This document shows positions 8,953 to 18,400 of a stretch of DNA of 64,000 nt, piece by piece. The DNA comes from Bacteroidales bacterium (GTDB taxonomy: Bacteria > Bacteroidota > Bacteroidia > Bacteroidales > Rikenellaceae), in assembly GCA_910574205.1 (NCBI GenBank), contig CAJSYJ010000003.1, positions 124,001 to 188,000 on the forward strand, given 5' to 3'. A model generated the notes under the pieces. That model saw only the letters and a program-made list of their open reading frames with translations, did not search any database and was not told the DNA's origin. Numbering within the stretch: position 1 is the first letter of the stretch; the number at the start of each line of letters is the position of its first letter. The position numbers were made by a program, and so were the translations under genes.

Positions 8953-10737
8953 CTACTGCTTCTCCATCTGAGCCTTCAACTCGGCCAGACCGGCGATATC
9001 GCCAAGTGTGGTCTTCTCGACCGAAGCGTTGATCTTCTTGACAGATGACTTGGTAGCATCGGCTGCCGCACGACGCTCGGCCTTCTCGGCTGCGACCTCG
9101 GCACGCTTAGCCTCTTCGAAGATGCGGCTGTGCGACAAGGTAATACGCTTGGTAGCCTTAGAAAATTCGAGCACCTTGAAGTCGGCCTTCTCGCCGGCCT
9201 TCAACGTCGTGCCGTCCTCCTTGACGAGATGACGTGCGGGGCAGAAGCCCTCGATATTCTCGCCCAGCGAGATGATGGCGCCCTTGTCGGTAAGCTCGCT
9301 CACGGTACCCTCGTGGATAGTGTCGATGCCGAACTGACTTTCGAAGCCGTTCCAAGGATTCTCTTCGAGCTGCTTGTGACCCAGGCTAAGACGACGGTTG
9401 TCCTTGTTGATCTCCAAAACTACGACATCGAGATCGGCACCGATCTGCGTGAACTCGCTCGGGTGCTTGACCTTCTTCGTCCAGCTCAGATCCGAGATAT
9501 GTACCAGACCCTCGATACCGTCCTCGATCTCGACGAATACGCCGAAGTTAGAGAAGTTGCGTACCTTGGCTGTGCACTTGGTGCCGACAGGGTACTTCTT
9601 CTCGATGTTAGACCACGGATCGGGAGTAAGCTGCTTGATACCGAGCGACATCTTGCGCTCCTCGCGGTCGAGCGTCAGGATGACGGCCTCGACCTCGTCG
9701 CCGACCTTCATGAACTCCTGTGCCGAACGCAGAGGCTGGCTCCACGACATCTCCGAGACGTGGATAAGACCCTCGACACCCGATGCGATCTCGACGAAAG
9801 CACCGTAATCGGCCATAACGACAACCTTACCCTTGACCTTGTCGCCTACTTTGAGGTCGGCGTCGAGCGCCTCCCACGGATGAGGAGTAAGCTGCTTCAA
9901 GCCCAGAGCGATACGCTTCTTGGCCTCGTCGAAGTCGAGGATAACGACCTGCAACTTCTGGTCGAGCTGCACGATCTCCTCGGGGTGGCTGACGCGTCCC
10001 CACGACAGATCGGTAATATGGATAAGACCGTCGACACCGCCCAAGTCGATGAACACACCGTAAGATGTGATATTCTTGACCGTACCTTCGAGGATCTGAC
10101 CCTTTTCGAGCTTCGACATGATGATCTGCTTCTGAGCCTCCAACTCGGCCTCGATCAGAGCCTTGTGCGATACGACGACATTGCGGAACTCCTGATTGAT
10201 CTTAACGACCTTGAACTCCATGGTCTTGTCGACATATACATCGTAGTCGCGAATGGGCTTCACGTCGATCTGCGAACCGGGCAGGAACGCCTCGATTCCG
10301 AATACGTCGACGATCATACCGCCCTTAGTGCGGCACTTAACATAACCCTTGATGATCTCGTCGTTGTTGAGAGCCTCGTTGACACGATCCCAGCTCTTCA
10401 ACTGGCGAGCCTTCTTGTGCGAGAGAGCCAGCTGGCCGCCCTTGTCCTCTACCGACTCGACATAAACCTCCACCTTGTCGCCGACTTTCAGGTCGGGATT
10501 GTAGCGGAACTCGGTAGCGGGGATCATACCCTCGCTCTTGTAGCCGATATTGATCGTGATCTCGCGCTTGCCGATCTCGGTAACGGTACCCTCTACGACC
10601 TCGCCCACGGCGACGTTCGAAAGCGTCTTGTCATAAACATCGGCAATCTCCTCACGGCTCTGGTTGTATACACCCAGATCGTTCTCGAATGCGTTCCAAT
10701 CGAAATTCTCGTTGGCTACGTTTTTCATTTGTTCCAT
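8953..10737 (-). CDS. rpsA: 30S ribosomal protein S1
   Basis: The start MEQMKNVANENFDWNAFEND (ATG at 10737) is preferred; a frame opening 24 bp upstream adds MYRKLFSV, which is unlike the family. The 594-residue protein has six S1 (OB-fold) repeats, each with the G-x-V-x-x-I/F-x-x-x-G-x-x-x-x-x-G-L-I/V-H pattern. Examples are YGVFIDLGGVDGLIHITDLS, YGAFVEIASGVEGLIHVSEM and FGVFVEIEDGIEGLVHISDL. The tail is Lys/Ala-rich. S1 binds mRNA on the small subunit and allows initiation on leaders without Shine-Dalgarno sites, which is relevant because none of the genes here shows one. Monocistronic, with its own promoter and terminator. Confidence 0.95.
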   Translation of the reverse strand: MEQMKNVANENFDWNAFENDLGVYNQSREEIADVYDKTLSNVAVGEVVEGTVTEIGKREITINIGYKSEGMIPATEFRYNPDLKVGDKVEVYVESVEDKGGQLALSHKKARQLKSWDRVNEALNNDEIIKGYVKCRTKGGMIVDVFGIEAFLPGSQIDVKPIRDYDVYVDKTMEFKVVKINQEFRNVVVSHKALIEAELEAQKQIIMSKLEKGQILEGTVKNITSYGVFIDLGGVDGLIHITDLSWGRVSHPEEIVQLDQKLQVVILDFDEAKKRIALGLKQLTPHPWEALDADLKVGDKVKGKVVVMADYGAFVEIASGVEGLIHVSEMSWSQPLRSAQEFMKVGDEVEAVILTLDREERKMSLGIKQLTPDPWSNIEKKYPVGTKCTAKVRNFSNFGVFVEIEDGIEGLVHISDLSWTKKVKHPSEFTQIGADLDVVVLEINKDNRRLSLGHKQLEENPWNGFESQFGIDTIHEGTVSELTDKGAIISLGENIEGFCPARHLVKEDGTTLKAGEKADFKVLEFSKATKRITLSHSRIFEEAKRAEVAAEKAERRAAADATKSSVKKINASVEKTTLGDIAGLAELKAQMEKQ

Positions 10738-10829
10738 AACGGAAAATAGTTTGCGATACAATCGCTCGTTAAAAATTTGACATTAAATAGTTTACCGCAA
10801 GCGACACCCATAAGGCACGCTACGGAATG

Positions 10830-10837
10830 CAAATGTA
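10830..10837 (-). promoter_or_regulatory. -7 promoter element of rpsA
   Basis: TACATTTG on the minus strand fits TAnnTTTG. It lies inside the inverted repeat ATGCAAAT/ATTTGCAT (10827-10834 and 10844-10851). The predicted leader to ATG 10737 is about 85 nt. The -33 element is poor (TTTC). Confidence 0.5.
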
Positions 10838-10882
10838 ATAATTATTTGCATAACAGCGAAATATTAACACCGTTTTTTGTAT

Positions 10883-10923
10883 CCACTTGCAGCATGTTAT
10901 CCCCGCCGGGAGGCTGCAAGTGG
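10883..10923. repeat. Perfect 11-bp inverted repeat between rpsA and the lipoprotein pair
   Basis: CCACTTGCAGC (10883-10893) pairs with GCTGCAAGTGG (10913-10923). No T-tract follows on either strand, so it is not a standard terminator. It sits between two divergent promoters and could be a protein-binding site or a leftover element end. Confidence 0.6.
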
Positions 10924-10931
10924 AACAACTA

Positions 10932-10962
10932 TTGCAAAACGCCGAAATATATACTATATTTG
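10932..10962 (+). promoter_or_regulatory. Promoter of the paralogous lipoprotein pair
   Basis: ATTGC, a 19-nt spacer, then TATATTTG (10955-10962). Spacing and both elements fit the Bacteroidetes consensus. The leader to the ATG at 11063 would be about 95 nt. Confidence 0.6.
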
Positions 10963-11062
10963 TACGGTCGGGCGTTATATACGGAGCCAGGCCCGGAGAC
11001 GAGCCCGACAGTGACAGCCGGAGCGCGTAAACGATGCGCACGGCGAACGACACAACGATATT

Positions 11063-11497
11063 ATGAAAAACATACTATATATTATTGCCGCCTCGCTGGC
11101 GCTTCTGACCACGGCGTGCAGCGATTCGGACGACAGACCGGTCAACACGACGCCCGAAAAGCTCGACGGCTCGGAGTGGTACGGCGAGTGCGAGGACGAC
11201 AAGACGCAGAACAAATACGCCGCGACACTTACCTTCGGCAACGACGGCACCTGCACGTGGGTCCTGCGCGACGAGATCGGCGACCTATTCTCGTCGACAC
11301 AATATCTCTACGAGTACAACTCGCCGAACGTAACCATATACCTGTCGGAACCGGACGCGGAGACGGGCGACCTGAAAGCGGCCTTCAACGGCTATGTGCT
11401 CGACAAGGATCAGGCGACGATCGGCGGACGCAACGTATACACCATGTGGCTCTACGACACGCAGCACAACCCGGCAGCATATTTCTGGCAATATTAA
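11063..11497 (+). CDS. Small lipoprotein of unknown function (paralogue 1)
   Basis: A lipoprotein signal MKNILYIIAASLALLTTAC (Cys 19) is followed by a short acidic linker and about 110 residues predicted to be mainly beta. No domain was recognised. It is clearly homologous to the next gene: both have an early W-Y pair (GSEWYGE and YTEWYSV), then YNSPNVTIYL versus YNKPNVKMYF, and GYVLDKDQATIGGRNVYTM versus GYIIDKQHMMIDGRNVYVM. The second gene follows after 30 bp, and a strong terminator ends the pair. Surface or periplasmic location is inferred from the lipobox. Confidence 0.8.
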   Translation: MKNILYIIAASLALLTTACSDSDDRPVNTTPEKLDGSEWYGECEDDKTQNKYAATLTFGNDGTCTWVLRDEIGDLFSSTQYLYEYNSPNVTIYLSEPDAETGDLKAAFNGYVLDKDQATIGGRNVYTMWLYDTQHNPAAYFWQY

Positions 11498-11527
11498 CGA
11501 TACGATAAATAATAAAGCGACCGAACC

Positions 11528-11974
11528 ATGAAAAATATCTTTACTATCGCCGCCGCTCTTCTGGCGACGCTTTTCGCGGCATCGTGCGATCCGCACAAGG
11601 ACAATATTCCCGAGACCATACCCGACTCGCTCAACTACACCGAGTGGTACTCGGTCGGTCAGGACGGGGAGCAGAAGCTCTACTACTTCCTCAACATACA
11701 GCCTTCGATGTCGACTCTTACCACCAAGGATGCTCCCGAAGGCAAAATATTGAAGCAGCAGCCGTTGGAGGTAACCTACAACAAGCCCAACGTCAAGATG
11801 TACTTCTTCGACGGCGGAGGACGCTTCGCGGGCTATATCATCGACAAGCAGCACATGATGATCGACGGCAGAAACGTATACGTGATGCAGCTCTTCGAGG
11901 TCGACGAGGATGGCAAGGTACTGCTCGACGAAAAGGGCGAACCGCTCTCGACGATGATCTTCTGGAAGGAGTAA
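11528..11974 (+). CDS. Small lipoprotein of unknown function (paralogue 2)
   Basis: The lipoprotein signal MKNIFTIAAALLATLFAASC (Cys 20) and a 148-residue product are homologous over their whole length to the preceding gene. It shares the W-Y pair near the start, the YNxPNVxxY strand and the GRNVYxM strand, and has an extra acidic stretch (EVDEDGKVLLDEKGEP) before the C-terminus FWKE; the paralogue ends FWQY. Tandem duplication with divergence is the simplest origin. No function can be given. Confidence 0.8.
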   Translation: MKNIFTIAAALLATLFAASCDPHKDNIPETIPDSLNYTEWYSVGQDGEQKLYYFLNIQPSMSTLTTKDAPEGKILKQQPLEVTYNKPNVKMYFFDGGGRFAGYIIDKQHMMIDGRNVYVMQLFEVDEDGKVLLDEKGEPLSTMIFWKE

Positions 11975-12059
11975 CGACGATAGCGCCCTCGGGGCTGCAT
12001 GGGAGTGCTTTGGAATAGATAGTATTTACCGGCATTCGGTTAACCGATAGAGTCGCAAG

Positions 12060-12092
12060 CGCTGTCCGAGATTATCGGACAGCGTTTTTTTT
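12060..12092 (+). terminator. Rho-independent terminator of the lipoprotein pair
   Basis: The perfect 10-bp stem CGCTGTCCGA/TCGGACAGCG has a 5-nt loop, followed by eight T. It lies 85 bp after the second lipoprotein gene. Confidence 0.9.
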
Positions 12093-12339
12093 ATTCGTAC
12101 TGCTTACGTCAGCTATCCGGAAAATGCGATTTTCCGGAAGGGGTGGGGAAATTTGTCGACATCCTTTTTCCTGTCCTACGCTGCCGCCTCGCCGGAGGTG
12201 CAACGACCCATGTCGCAGAGCAGCGTTCGGCAGAACAGTCAAAACATACATCGCCTGCATGGGTGCCGTGCAGCCACCCTATCGATTAGATATGAGCAGT
12301 AAACGGCCATGCTGGCACGCCGGGTACCGCAGCGCAATC

Positions 12340-13209
12340 TTATCGCCAGGCATTTTTATCTTTCCACTGATAGGTCGGGTGCATTACCATTTCGCGGCCG
12401 TCGGCCGTAAGGAAAGATATTCGGAACTTATAGGCGCCCATCTTTTCCGGTATACGCAGGAAATACATACTTCCGAGGCAATAGCTCTGCTCCGCAGAAG
12501 CATCAATATAACCATCTTCTTCCCTTATTCCTATCATCGACAAGTCGTATTCGGTCAATCTATCCAAACGCTTGTAAATCGGACAATCGACACCATATTT
12601 ACTTCGACATATTGCCGGCGTCAACCTCCGATCCCATTCCGAGTCGGGAACAGGATCGAAACATATATCACGGTCCAACCCTTGTAGCCCCTCGATATTA
12701 GGCCGGAAAGTGTACGACATGAACACCATTATGTCGGACAGGGAGGCCCCGGCTGGATGATCCGCATCGAAATCCGATTCGCAGCTCACATCTATCTTAA
12801 CGAACTCTACTCCCGAATAGACTATATACGGATAGTCGAGAACTGTCAACTTGCCTATTACGCCTTTTGAAAGCAGCCCGCTGTAAAACGAATAATCGTC
12901 GCAACCCCAATCGCCGAAGCGGTCGCAACGCTCGATATAACTATCGAACTCCTCGCCCTCGGAGTTGAACGCTGCCAAATACTCCGGCTTCGACATGCCG
13001 ATATGAACATGCGGAACATATATGCCGCTCTCTATACTGCCGCTGTCGGGCTCCCACATTTCAATACCGTCGAAGAACCAATAACCGTGAACGCGGTGCT
13101 CTATATTGACCAGAACGACTTCATAACCCGGTGGGTATGCGCTTCCTTTTCCCGTATTGCAACTAACGGCTGCAACCATTGCAAATAACGCGAACAATAC
13201 TTTTTTCAT
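12340..13209 (-). CDS. Lipoprotein of unknown function downstream of the C10 protease
   Basis: The start at 13209 gives MKKVLFALFAMVAAVSC, a clean lipoprotein signal (Cys 17); the open frame extends 15 bp further upstream. The 289-residue product has several Cys residues (RCDRFGDWGCDD, ICRSKYGVDCP) and many aromatic and acidic residues, but no domain I recognise. The gene starts 4 bp after the stop of the C10 protease gene, so the two are co-transcribed. In streptococci and some Bacteroides, C10 proteases are paired with small propeptide-like inhibitors. This protein is much larger and I cannot see Spi-like sequence, so an inhibitor or substrate role is only a possibility. Confidence 0.7.
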   Translation of the reverse strand: MKKVLFALFAMVAAVSCNTGKGSAYPPGYEVVLVNIEHRVHGYWFFDGIEMWEPDSGSIESGIYVPHVHIGMSKPEYLAAFNSEGEEFDSYIERCDRFGDWGCDDYSFYSGLLSKGVIGKLTVLDYPYIVYSGVEFVKIDVSCESDFDADHPAGASLSDIMVFMSYTFRPNIEGLQGLDRDICFDPVPDSEWDRRLTPAICRSKYGVDCPIYKRLDRLTEYDLSMIGIREEDGYIDASAEQSYCLGSMYFLRIPEKMGAYKFRISFLTADGREMVMHPTYQWKDKNAWR

Positions 13210-13213
13210 AGGA

Positions 13214-14701
13214 CTATATATCATAGGTTATCATTCGGAAATATCTGAAATAATCGTAATAATACGGCTTCTTCGCAAGCAAAGAATCTTTTTCCCATTT
13301 TTTATATCCCTCGTTAGTATTAAAGCTGTCTTTCAGCACAAAATATCCGTTGCGGCCTTTCTTATTATTATACGCATCGCTGCCCCAACCCCAGTTAATA
13401 TGGACAAGCGTCTGATGTTTCGAACGCGATTTGTAAACGTCTATATCGCCGGTGGCATAAAACAAAGACTCGGTCTTTTCATAGTATCGCTTTACATAGC
13501 CGTCCAGAACGAAAGCATGCCCCGAGTTAGACACACTGCCGTCCTCGGCATACCTCTTGCCGCTTGCACCGAGATAGACCGGCTTGCCGGCATCGAGCAT
13601 ACCGAGAGCGCGGCGCTGATTCTTTTCATTGAAGCCGGTACGTTTTTTCAGGTTTCTGAAACCGTAATTTCCCAAAGTTCGCTTGGCCTTTCTCGCATTC
13701 GAACTGCTGCCACCCGGATCGTAATCTACATTGCAATTGGCTTTCGAGCCGAGCTCCTTGCACATGGAGGCATATTGTATGGCAATTTCCCTACTCGTAA
13801 GGTTATTCGAATCTTTCATCTGCTGCCAATCGCACGGCACATCGTTGAATCTCGGATTTTTAGGCAGCTCGTGATATGCCATGATCTGGGCCACGGCGAT
13901 TACGACACAGCCGGCGGGACATCCTGTGGGGCACAGGTTGTCGAACGGATAATTTTGATGCCACTCCGTTTCTAACAGCGGACCGACCTTAACATCAGGT
14001 TCCCATTCGCCATGCACGATACGTCGCGTCGGCGTAACCGGTCTCGAATCCTGTCCCAGATGAATGTCGACCATCTCCGTACCCGGCCTGTTCAGCAAAT
14101 CCGACAGGATAGAATTGCCGGTAAGCGACATCGGTAAATCCGGATCATCGACAAACGGCAAATCATCCTCCTCTCCCTCTTCGAAAGGGCAATCGTGTTC
14201 GTCGTCATCGCCTACGTAGCCGCAATAACATTCGTCATCGTCGCCATGAATATATATATCGTGCAAAATATCGTATCCCGATGCGACGTAATCTCCGAGC
14301 CTGTCGGCATCCAGCGAGCCGGATTCGGTAACGGCATATACGGGGTCGAGATAATCCTGACCTCCCAAAACGGCAAAGCCCTCCGAATTGTCGAAATTCA
14401 CGACATATACCAAAGTATCCGGCAATAACGATCCGTCTTCGGAGCGGGTGTTATGACCTCCGCATACGGAGATATTGGCAACAGAATAGCGTTTGCGGCC
14501 GCGCGTCGACGGATAAATATCATCGAGGACAGCATCCAGTTCGGCCAAAGCGCAGTCCAATGAGACCGTCGAGCCGGCATTCATCTCCGTTTTACCCAGT
14601 TCGGAAAATGTACCCGTCTCCTCACGACACGGGTCATTAGTACATGAAAAAAGCAAAAGCGATACGAACGCCGCCCTCAGATAATTCACATAGTACTTCA
14701 T
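13214..14701 (-). CDS. C10-family (streptopain-like) cysteine protease, lipoprotein
   Basis: The 495-residue protein has a lipoprotein signal ending LLLFSC (Cys 20). A pro-domain follows with the family's LVYVVNFDNSEGFAVLGGQD segment near residue 110. The mature domain begins near residue 240 with PLLETEWHQNYPFDNLCP. The catalytic Cys is in PAGCVVIAVAQIMAYH, the catalytic His in NSGHAFVLDGY, and the conserved VHINWGWGSDAY follows. All active-site landmarks of peptidase family C10 are present. Between the pro- and mature domains is an unusual acidic, Cys-containing insert (HGDDDECYCGYVGDDDEH and FEEGEEDDLPFVDDPDLP). It is probably anchored outside the inner membrane and self-processed. First gene of a two-gene operon. 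Confidence 0.9.
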   Translation of the reverse strand: MKYYVNYLRAAFVSLLLFSCTNDPCREETGTFSELGKTEMNAGSTVSLDCALAELDAVLDDIYPSTRGRKRYSVANISVCGGHNTRSEDGSLLPDTLVYVVNFDNSEGFAVLGGQDYLDPVYAVTESGSLDADRLGDYVASGYDILHDIYIHGDDDECYCGYVGDDDEHDCPFEEGEEDDLPFVDDPDLPMSLTGNSILSDLLNRPGTEMVDIHLGQDSRPVTPTRRIVHGEWEPDVKVGPLLETEWHQNYPFDNLCPTGCPAGCVVIAVAQIMAYHELPKNPRFNDVPCDWQQMKDSNNLTSREIAIQYASMCKELGSKANCNVDYDPGGSSSNARKAKRTLGNYGFRNLKKRTGFNEKNQRRALGMLDAGKPVYLGASGKRYAEDGSVSNSGHAFVLDGYVKRYYEKTESLFYATGDIDVYKSRSKHQTLVHINWGWGSDAYNNKKGRNGYFVLKDSFNTNEGYKKWEKDSLLAKKPYYYDYFRYFRMITYDI

Positions 14702-14842
14702 GTTAAAATAGGTTGTTATAATACGGTCTTTCGTGCTCTGGCATCATCCGAAAAGACGCGGACAGCCTCGGCGAAATAAAAACCGCGGTTATTAAACAAG
14801 TACCGATGTATCGGAATTAAAATACTGGTCGGCTATCGATAA

Positions 14843-14874
14843 CAAATATACTAATAATTGAAAACAAATGCAAA
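14843..14874 (-). promoter_or_regulatory. Promoter of the C10 protease operon
   Basis: On the minus strand TTTG (complement of 14871-14874), 20 nt, then TATATTTG (complement of 14843-14850). The match to the Bacteroidetes consensus is close. The predicted leader is about 135 nt. Confidence 0.65.
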
Positions 14875-14940
14875 TCTATTTGCAATTTGCCGAACGGGAT
14901 TATATTCGGGCGTAATCAAATATACGGAACGCAAACGAAA

Positions 14941-14987
14941 CTTCGCCCGGATGGGTAATACTTATCGTACGTCCCATTCGGGAGAAG
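14941..14987. repeat. Hairpin repeat, copy A
   Basis: Arms CTTCGCCCG and CGGGAGAAG, a G-T wobble, then ATGGG/CCCAT closing a 17-nt loop that contains TCGTACGT. It shares geometry with copies B, C and D. The flanks GCAAACGAA (left) and AGTAGAATGCC (right) are also shared with copy D, so A looks like a truncated copy of the same element. Confidence 0.75.
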
Positions 14988-15090
14988 CGAGTGCACGGAA
15001 GTAGAATGCCATGACAGAGTAAACCTGCCCAATACCCCACTACCGAATTTTTCGTCAAATTGCTGCATATGCAACTCTGCGACAGAGTAA

Positions 15091-15124
15091 GGCGATGGGA
15101 CATACTGACGTATTTCCCATTGCC
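15091..15124. repeat. Hairpin repeat, copy B (inverted orientation)
   Basis: GGC, G-T wobble, ATGGGA/TCCCAT. The inner loop carries ATAC/GTAT in the reverse orientation. CTCTGC (15075-15080) and GCAGAG (15134-15139) can add an outer stem. It belongs to the same family as A, C and D, read from the other strand. Confidence 0.65.
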
Positions 15125-15213
15125 GAGCGACGAGCAGAGGACGCAGATGCGGTAATTTCACGGAAAACACCGAATTTTTCGTCAAAAGACGTCAGTAACG
15201 GTGCCGACATGAA

Positions 15214-15260
15214 ATCGGGGCAGACGGGTAGTGCTCAATGTACGTCCCGTTTGCCCCGAT
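15214..15260. repeat. Hairpin repeat, copy C
   Basis: The arms ATCGGGGCA/TGCCCCGAT pair perfectly, then a G-T wobble, then ACGGG/CCCGT. The inner GTGC/GTAC pairing includes one G-T. The outer arms differ completely from copies A and D but still pair. ACCGAATTTTTCGTCAAA, present at 15042-15059, recurs at 15170-15187 before this copy. Confidence 0.75.
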
Positions 15261-15297
15261 GATTGAGGTAACGCTAATGGCGCTTTTCACGGAAAAT

Positions 15298-15426
15298 TAA
15301 TTTTTCTGTTATAAGTGGCATTATACAACGCAAACGAAGTGGAGCCGGACGGGAAGTACTTGGCGTACGTCCCCGTTCGGCTCCACGAGTGCGCGGCAGT
15401 AGAATGCCGCTTATAACGAAAAATTA
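15298..15426. mobile_element. MITE-like element with terminal inverted repeats, containing hairpin copy D
   Basis: A 129-bp element without coding capacity. The left end 15298-15322 and right end 15403-15426 are inverted copies (TAATTTTTC, GTTATAAG, then GGCATT), differing by one inserted T and one substitution. Inside, 15340-15385 forms hairpin D: TGGAGCCG/CGGCTCCA, a G-T wobble, ACGGG/CCCGT, inner GTAC/GTAC. The last three bases of the right end are the nifJ stop codon. Mobility is inferred from structure only; no transposase is in the window. Confidence 0.65.
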
Positions 15427-18400
15427 CTTCGTGCGCTGGACATAACTATTATACCGCCACTTGGCATTATCCTCGGCAGCCTGGAACAACTCCTCTGCCT
15501 CGGCGGGGAAGGCCTTTTGCAGAGAGGTGTAACGCACCTCCTTCATGAGGAAGTCGCGGAACTTGGTCCAGTCGGGCTCCTTCGAGTCGAGCATGAAGGG
15601 GTTCTTACCCTCGGCTTCGAGAGCGGGATTATAGTGCCAGAGATGCCAGTAGCCGCACTCGACGGCCTGCTTGCCTACGGTCTGGGTGCGCGTCATGCCG
15701 CCCTTGATACCGTGGTTGATACAAGGTGCGTAGGCGATGATGAGCGACGGGCCGGGATAGGCCTCGGCCTCTTTGAGCACGTTGAACAGCTGGGTCTGCG
15801 AAGCACCGATAGATACCTGGGCGACATATACATAGCCGTAGGTCATGGCGATTGCGCCTATATCCTTCTTGCGGATGCGCTTGCCGGCCGAAGCGAACTT
15901 GGCCACGGCACCCACGGGAGTAGCCTTAGACGACTGACCACCGGTGTTTGAGTATACCTCGGTGTCGACGATAAGGATGTTGACATCCTCGCCCGAGGCC
16001 AGAACGTGATCCACACCGCCGAAGCCGATATCGTATCCCCAGCCGTCGCCGCCGATGATCCACTGCGACTTCTTGACAAGCCAGTCTTTCATTTCGAGGA
16101 TCTTGCGGCAGTAGTCGCAGCCGCAGGCCTCCATCATCGGAACAAGACGGCGCGTAACCTCGGCCGAGGCCGACGACGAACCGCGTGCGGCGATCCACTC
16201 CTTCATCGTGCCCTTCAACTCGTCGGAACACTTGGTGCACTCGGCGATAGCCTTCTGCATATACTCCTCGATGCGGTCGCGCAGCTTCTCCACACCCACG
16301 TGCATACCCAGACCGAACTCGGCATTGTCCTCGAACAGAGAGTTGGCCCATGCCGGACCTCTGCCCTCGGCGTTGGTGCAGTAGGGGGTCGACGGAGCCG
16401 AACCCGAGTAGATCGACGTACAGCCCGTAGCGTTGGCGACCATCATCTTGTCGCCGAAGAGCTGCGTGATAGCCTTGATATAGGGGGTCTCGCCGCAACC
16501 TGCACATGCGCCCGAGAACTCGAACAACGGCTGTGCGAATTGCAGGTTCTTGACGCTCTTGGTCTTGTCGACGACCTCGTTATAACCGACGGTCTCGGTG
16601 ACGGTCTTCCAGTTGGCGATCTGCGCCTGCTGCGTAGAGAGCGGCTTCATGACCAGAGCCTTCTGCTTGGCGGGACATACGTCGACGCAGTTGTTGCAGC
16701 CCGTACAGTCGAGCGGCGATACCTGAATGCGGAACTTGTAGGCCTTGGTCTCGCCCAGTCCCTGCTTCCACTCGACGCCCGTAGCTGCGGCCTGCTCCTC
16801 GGTGGCGAGGAACGGACGTATGGCGGCGTGGGGGCAGACATACGCACACTGGTTGCACTGGATACAGTTTTCGATCTGCCACTCGGGAACGTTGACGGCG
16901 ATGCCGCGCTTCTCGTAGGCTGCCGTGCCGTTGTCCCACGTACCGTCCTCACGGCCGTTGAATGCCGACACTGGCAGGCTGTCGCCCTTCAACGCATCGA
17001 TAGGCTCGCATACCTCGCGCACGAATGCCGGAACATGGCTGTCGATCTCATGCGCAGCCTCGCGCACCTCGATCGACGCCCACTGCGCGGGCACTTCGAC
17101 ACGCTCGACGGCGTTGCCACCGGCATCGACGGCGGCGTAGTTCATATTGACTATGTCCTCGCCCTTCTTGCCGTATGACTTGTAAATGGCATGCTTCATC
17201 TGCTCGACGGCCTTGTCGAAGGGGATGATGTCGGCGATCTTGAAGAATGCCGACTGCATGATAGTATTGGTGCGCGAACCGAGTCCGAGGTCGGCCGCGA
17301 TCTTGGTGGCGTTGATGATGTAGAACTTGATGTCGTTACGCGCCATGTACGACTTCATGTGGTCGGGCAGCGAAGCGCACGTCGTAGCGGCGTCGTTGAC
17401 CGAGTTGAGCAGGAACGAACCGCCCTTTTTGAGGCCTTTCAGCACGTCGTACTTGTCGACATACGACGGCACGTGGCAGGCCACGAAATCGGGCGTGGTA
17501 ACAAGATAGGGCGACGTAATGGGGTTGTCGCCGAAGCGCAGGTGCGACGAGGTGTAACCGCCCGACTTCTTCGAGTCGTAAGAGAAGTATGCCTGACAGT
17601 ACTTGTCGGTCGAACCGCCGATTATCTTGATCGAGTTCTTGTTGGCACCCACCGTTCCGTCGGAGCCCAGACCGAAGAAGAGAGCCTCGAACGTACCGCT
17701 CTTGGCCATAGATACCTCTGCGCCGACGGGGATCGAGTGCATCGTAACGTCGTCGACGATACCAACCGTGAAGTGGTTCTTGGGCTCGGCGGCGGCGAGA
17801 TTGTCGTACACGGCCAGCATCTGTGCCGGCGTGGTATCCTTAGACGAGAGACCGTAGCGTCCGCCGATAATCATCGGGCGATTGTCCGACTCGTAGAATA
17901 CGTCCTTGACGTCGAGCAGGAGCGGCTCGCCATTGGCACCCGGCTCCTTGGTGCGGTCGAGTACGCAGATGCGCTTGACCGACGCGGGCAGCACTTCGAG
18001 CAGATACTTCGCCGAGAAGGGGCGGTAGAGGTGTACGGTAATGACACCCACCTTGCGACCCTGAGCCGTCAGGTAGTCGACGCACTCCTTGATAGTCTCG
18101 GTAACCGAGCCCATAGCGATGATTATATGCTCGGCATCCTCGGCACCGTAATAGGTAAAGGGCTTGTAGGTGCGTCCCGTGATGCGCGAAATCTCGGCCA
18201 TAGTCTCGGCCACCATGTCGGGCACGGCGTCGTAGAACTTGTTGGAAGCCTCGCGCGTCTGGAAATATATGTCGGGGTTCTGAGCCGTACCGCGCGTAAC
18301 GGGGTGCTCGGGGTTGAGAGCACGCTCGCGGAATGCCTTCAAGGCATCGCGGTCGAACATCGCCGTGAGCGACGCCTCGTCGATAAGCTCGATCTTCTGT

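Noticed and set aside
10883-10923. Terminator between rpsA and the lipoprotein pair
   Set aside because: The inverted repeat is perfect but lies between divergent promoters and has no T-tract after it on either strand.
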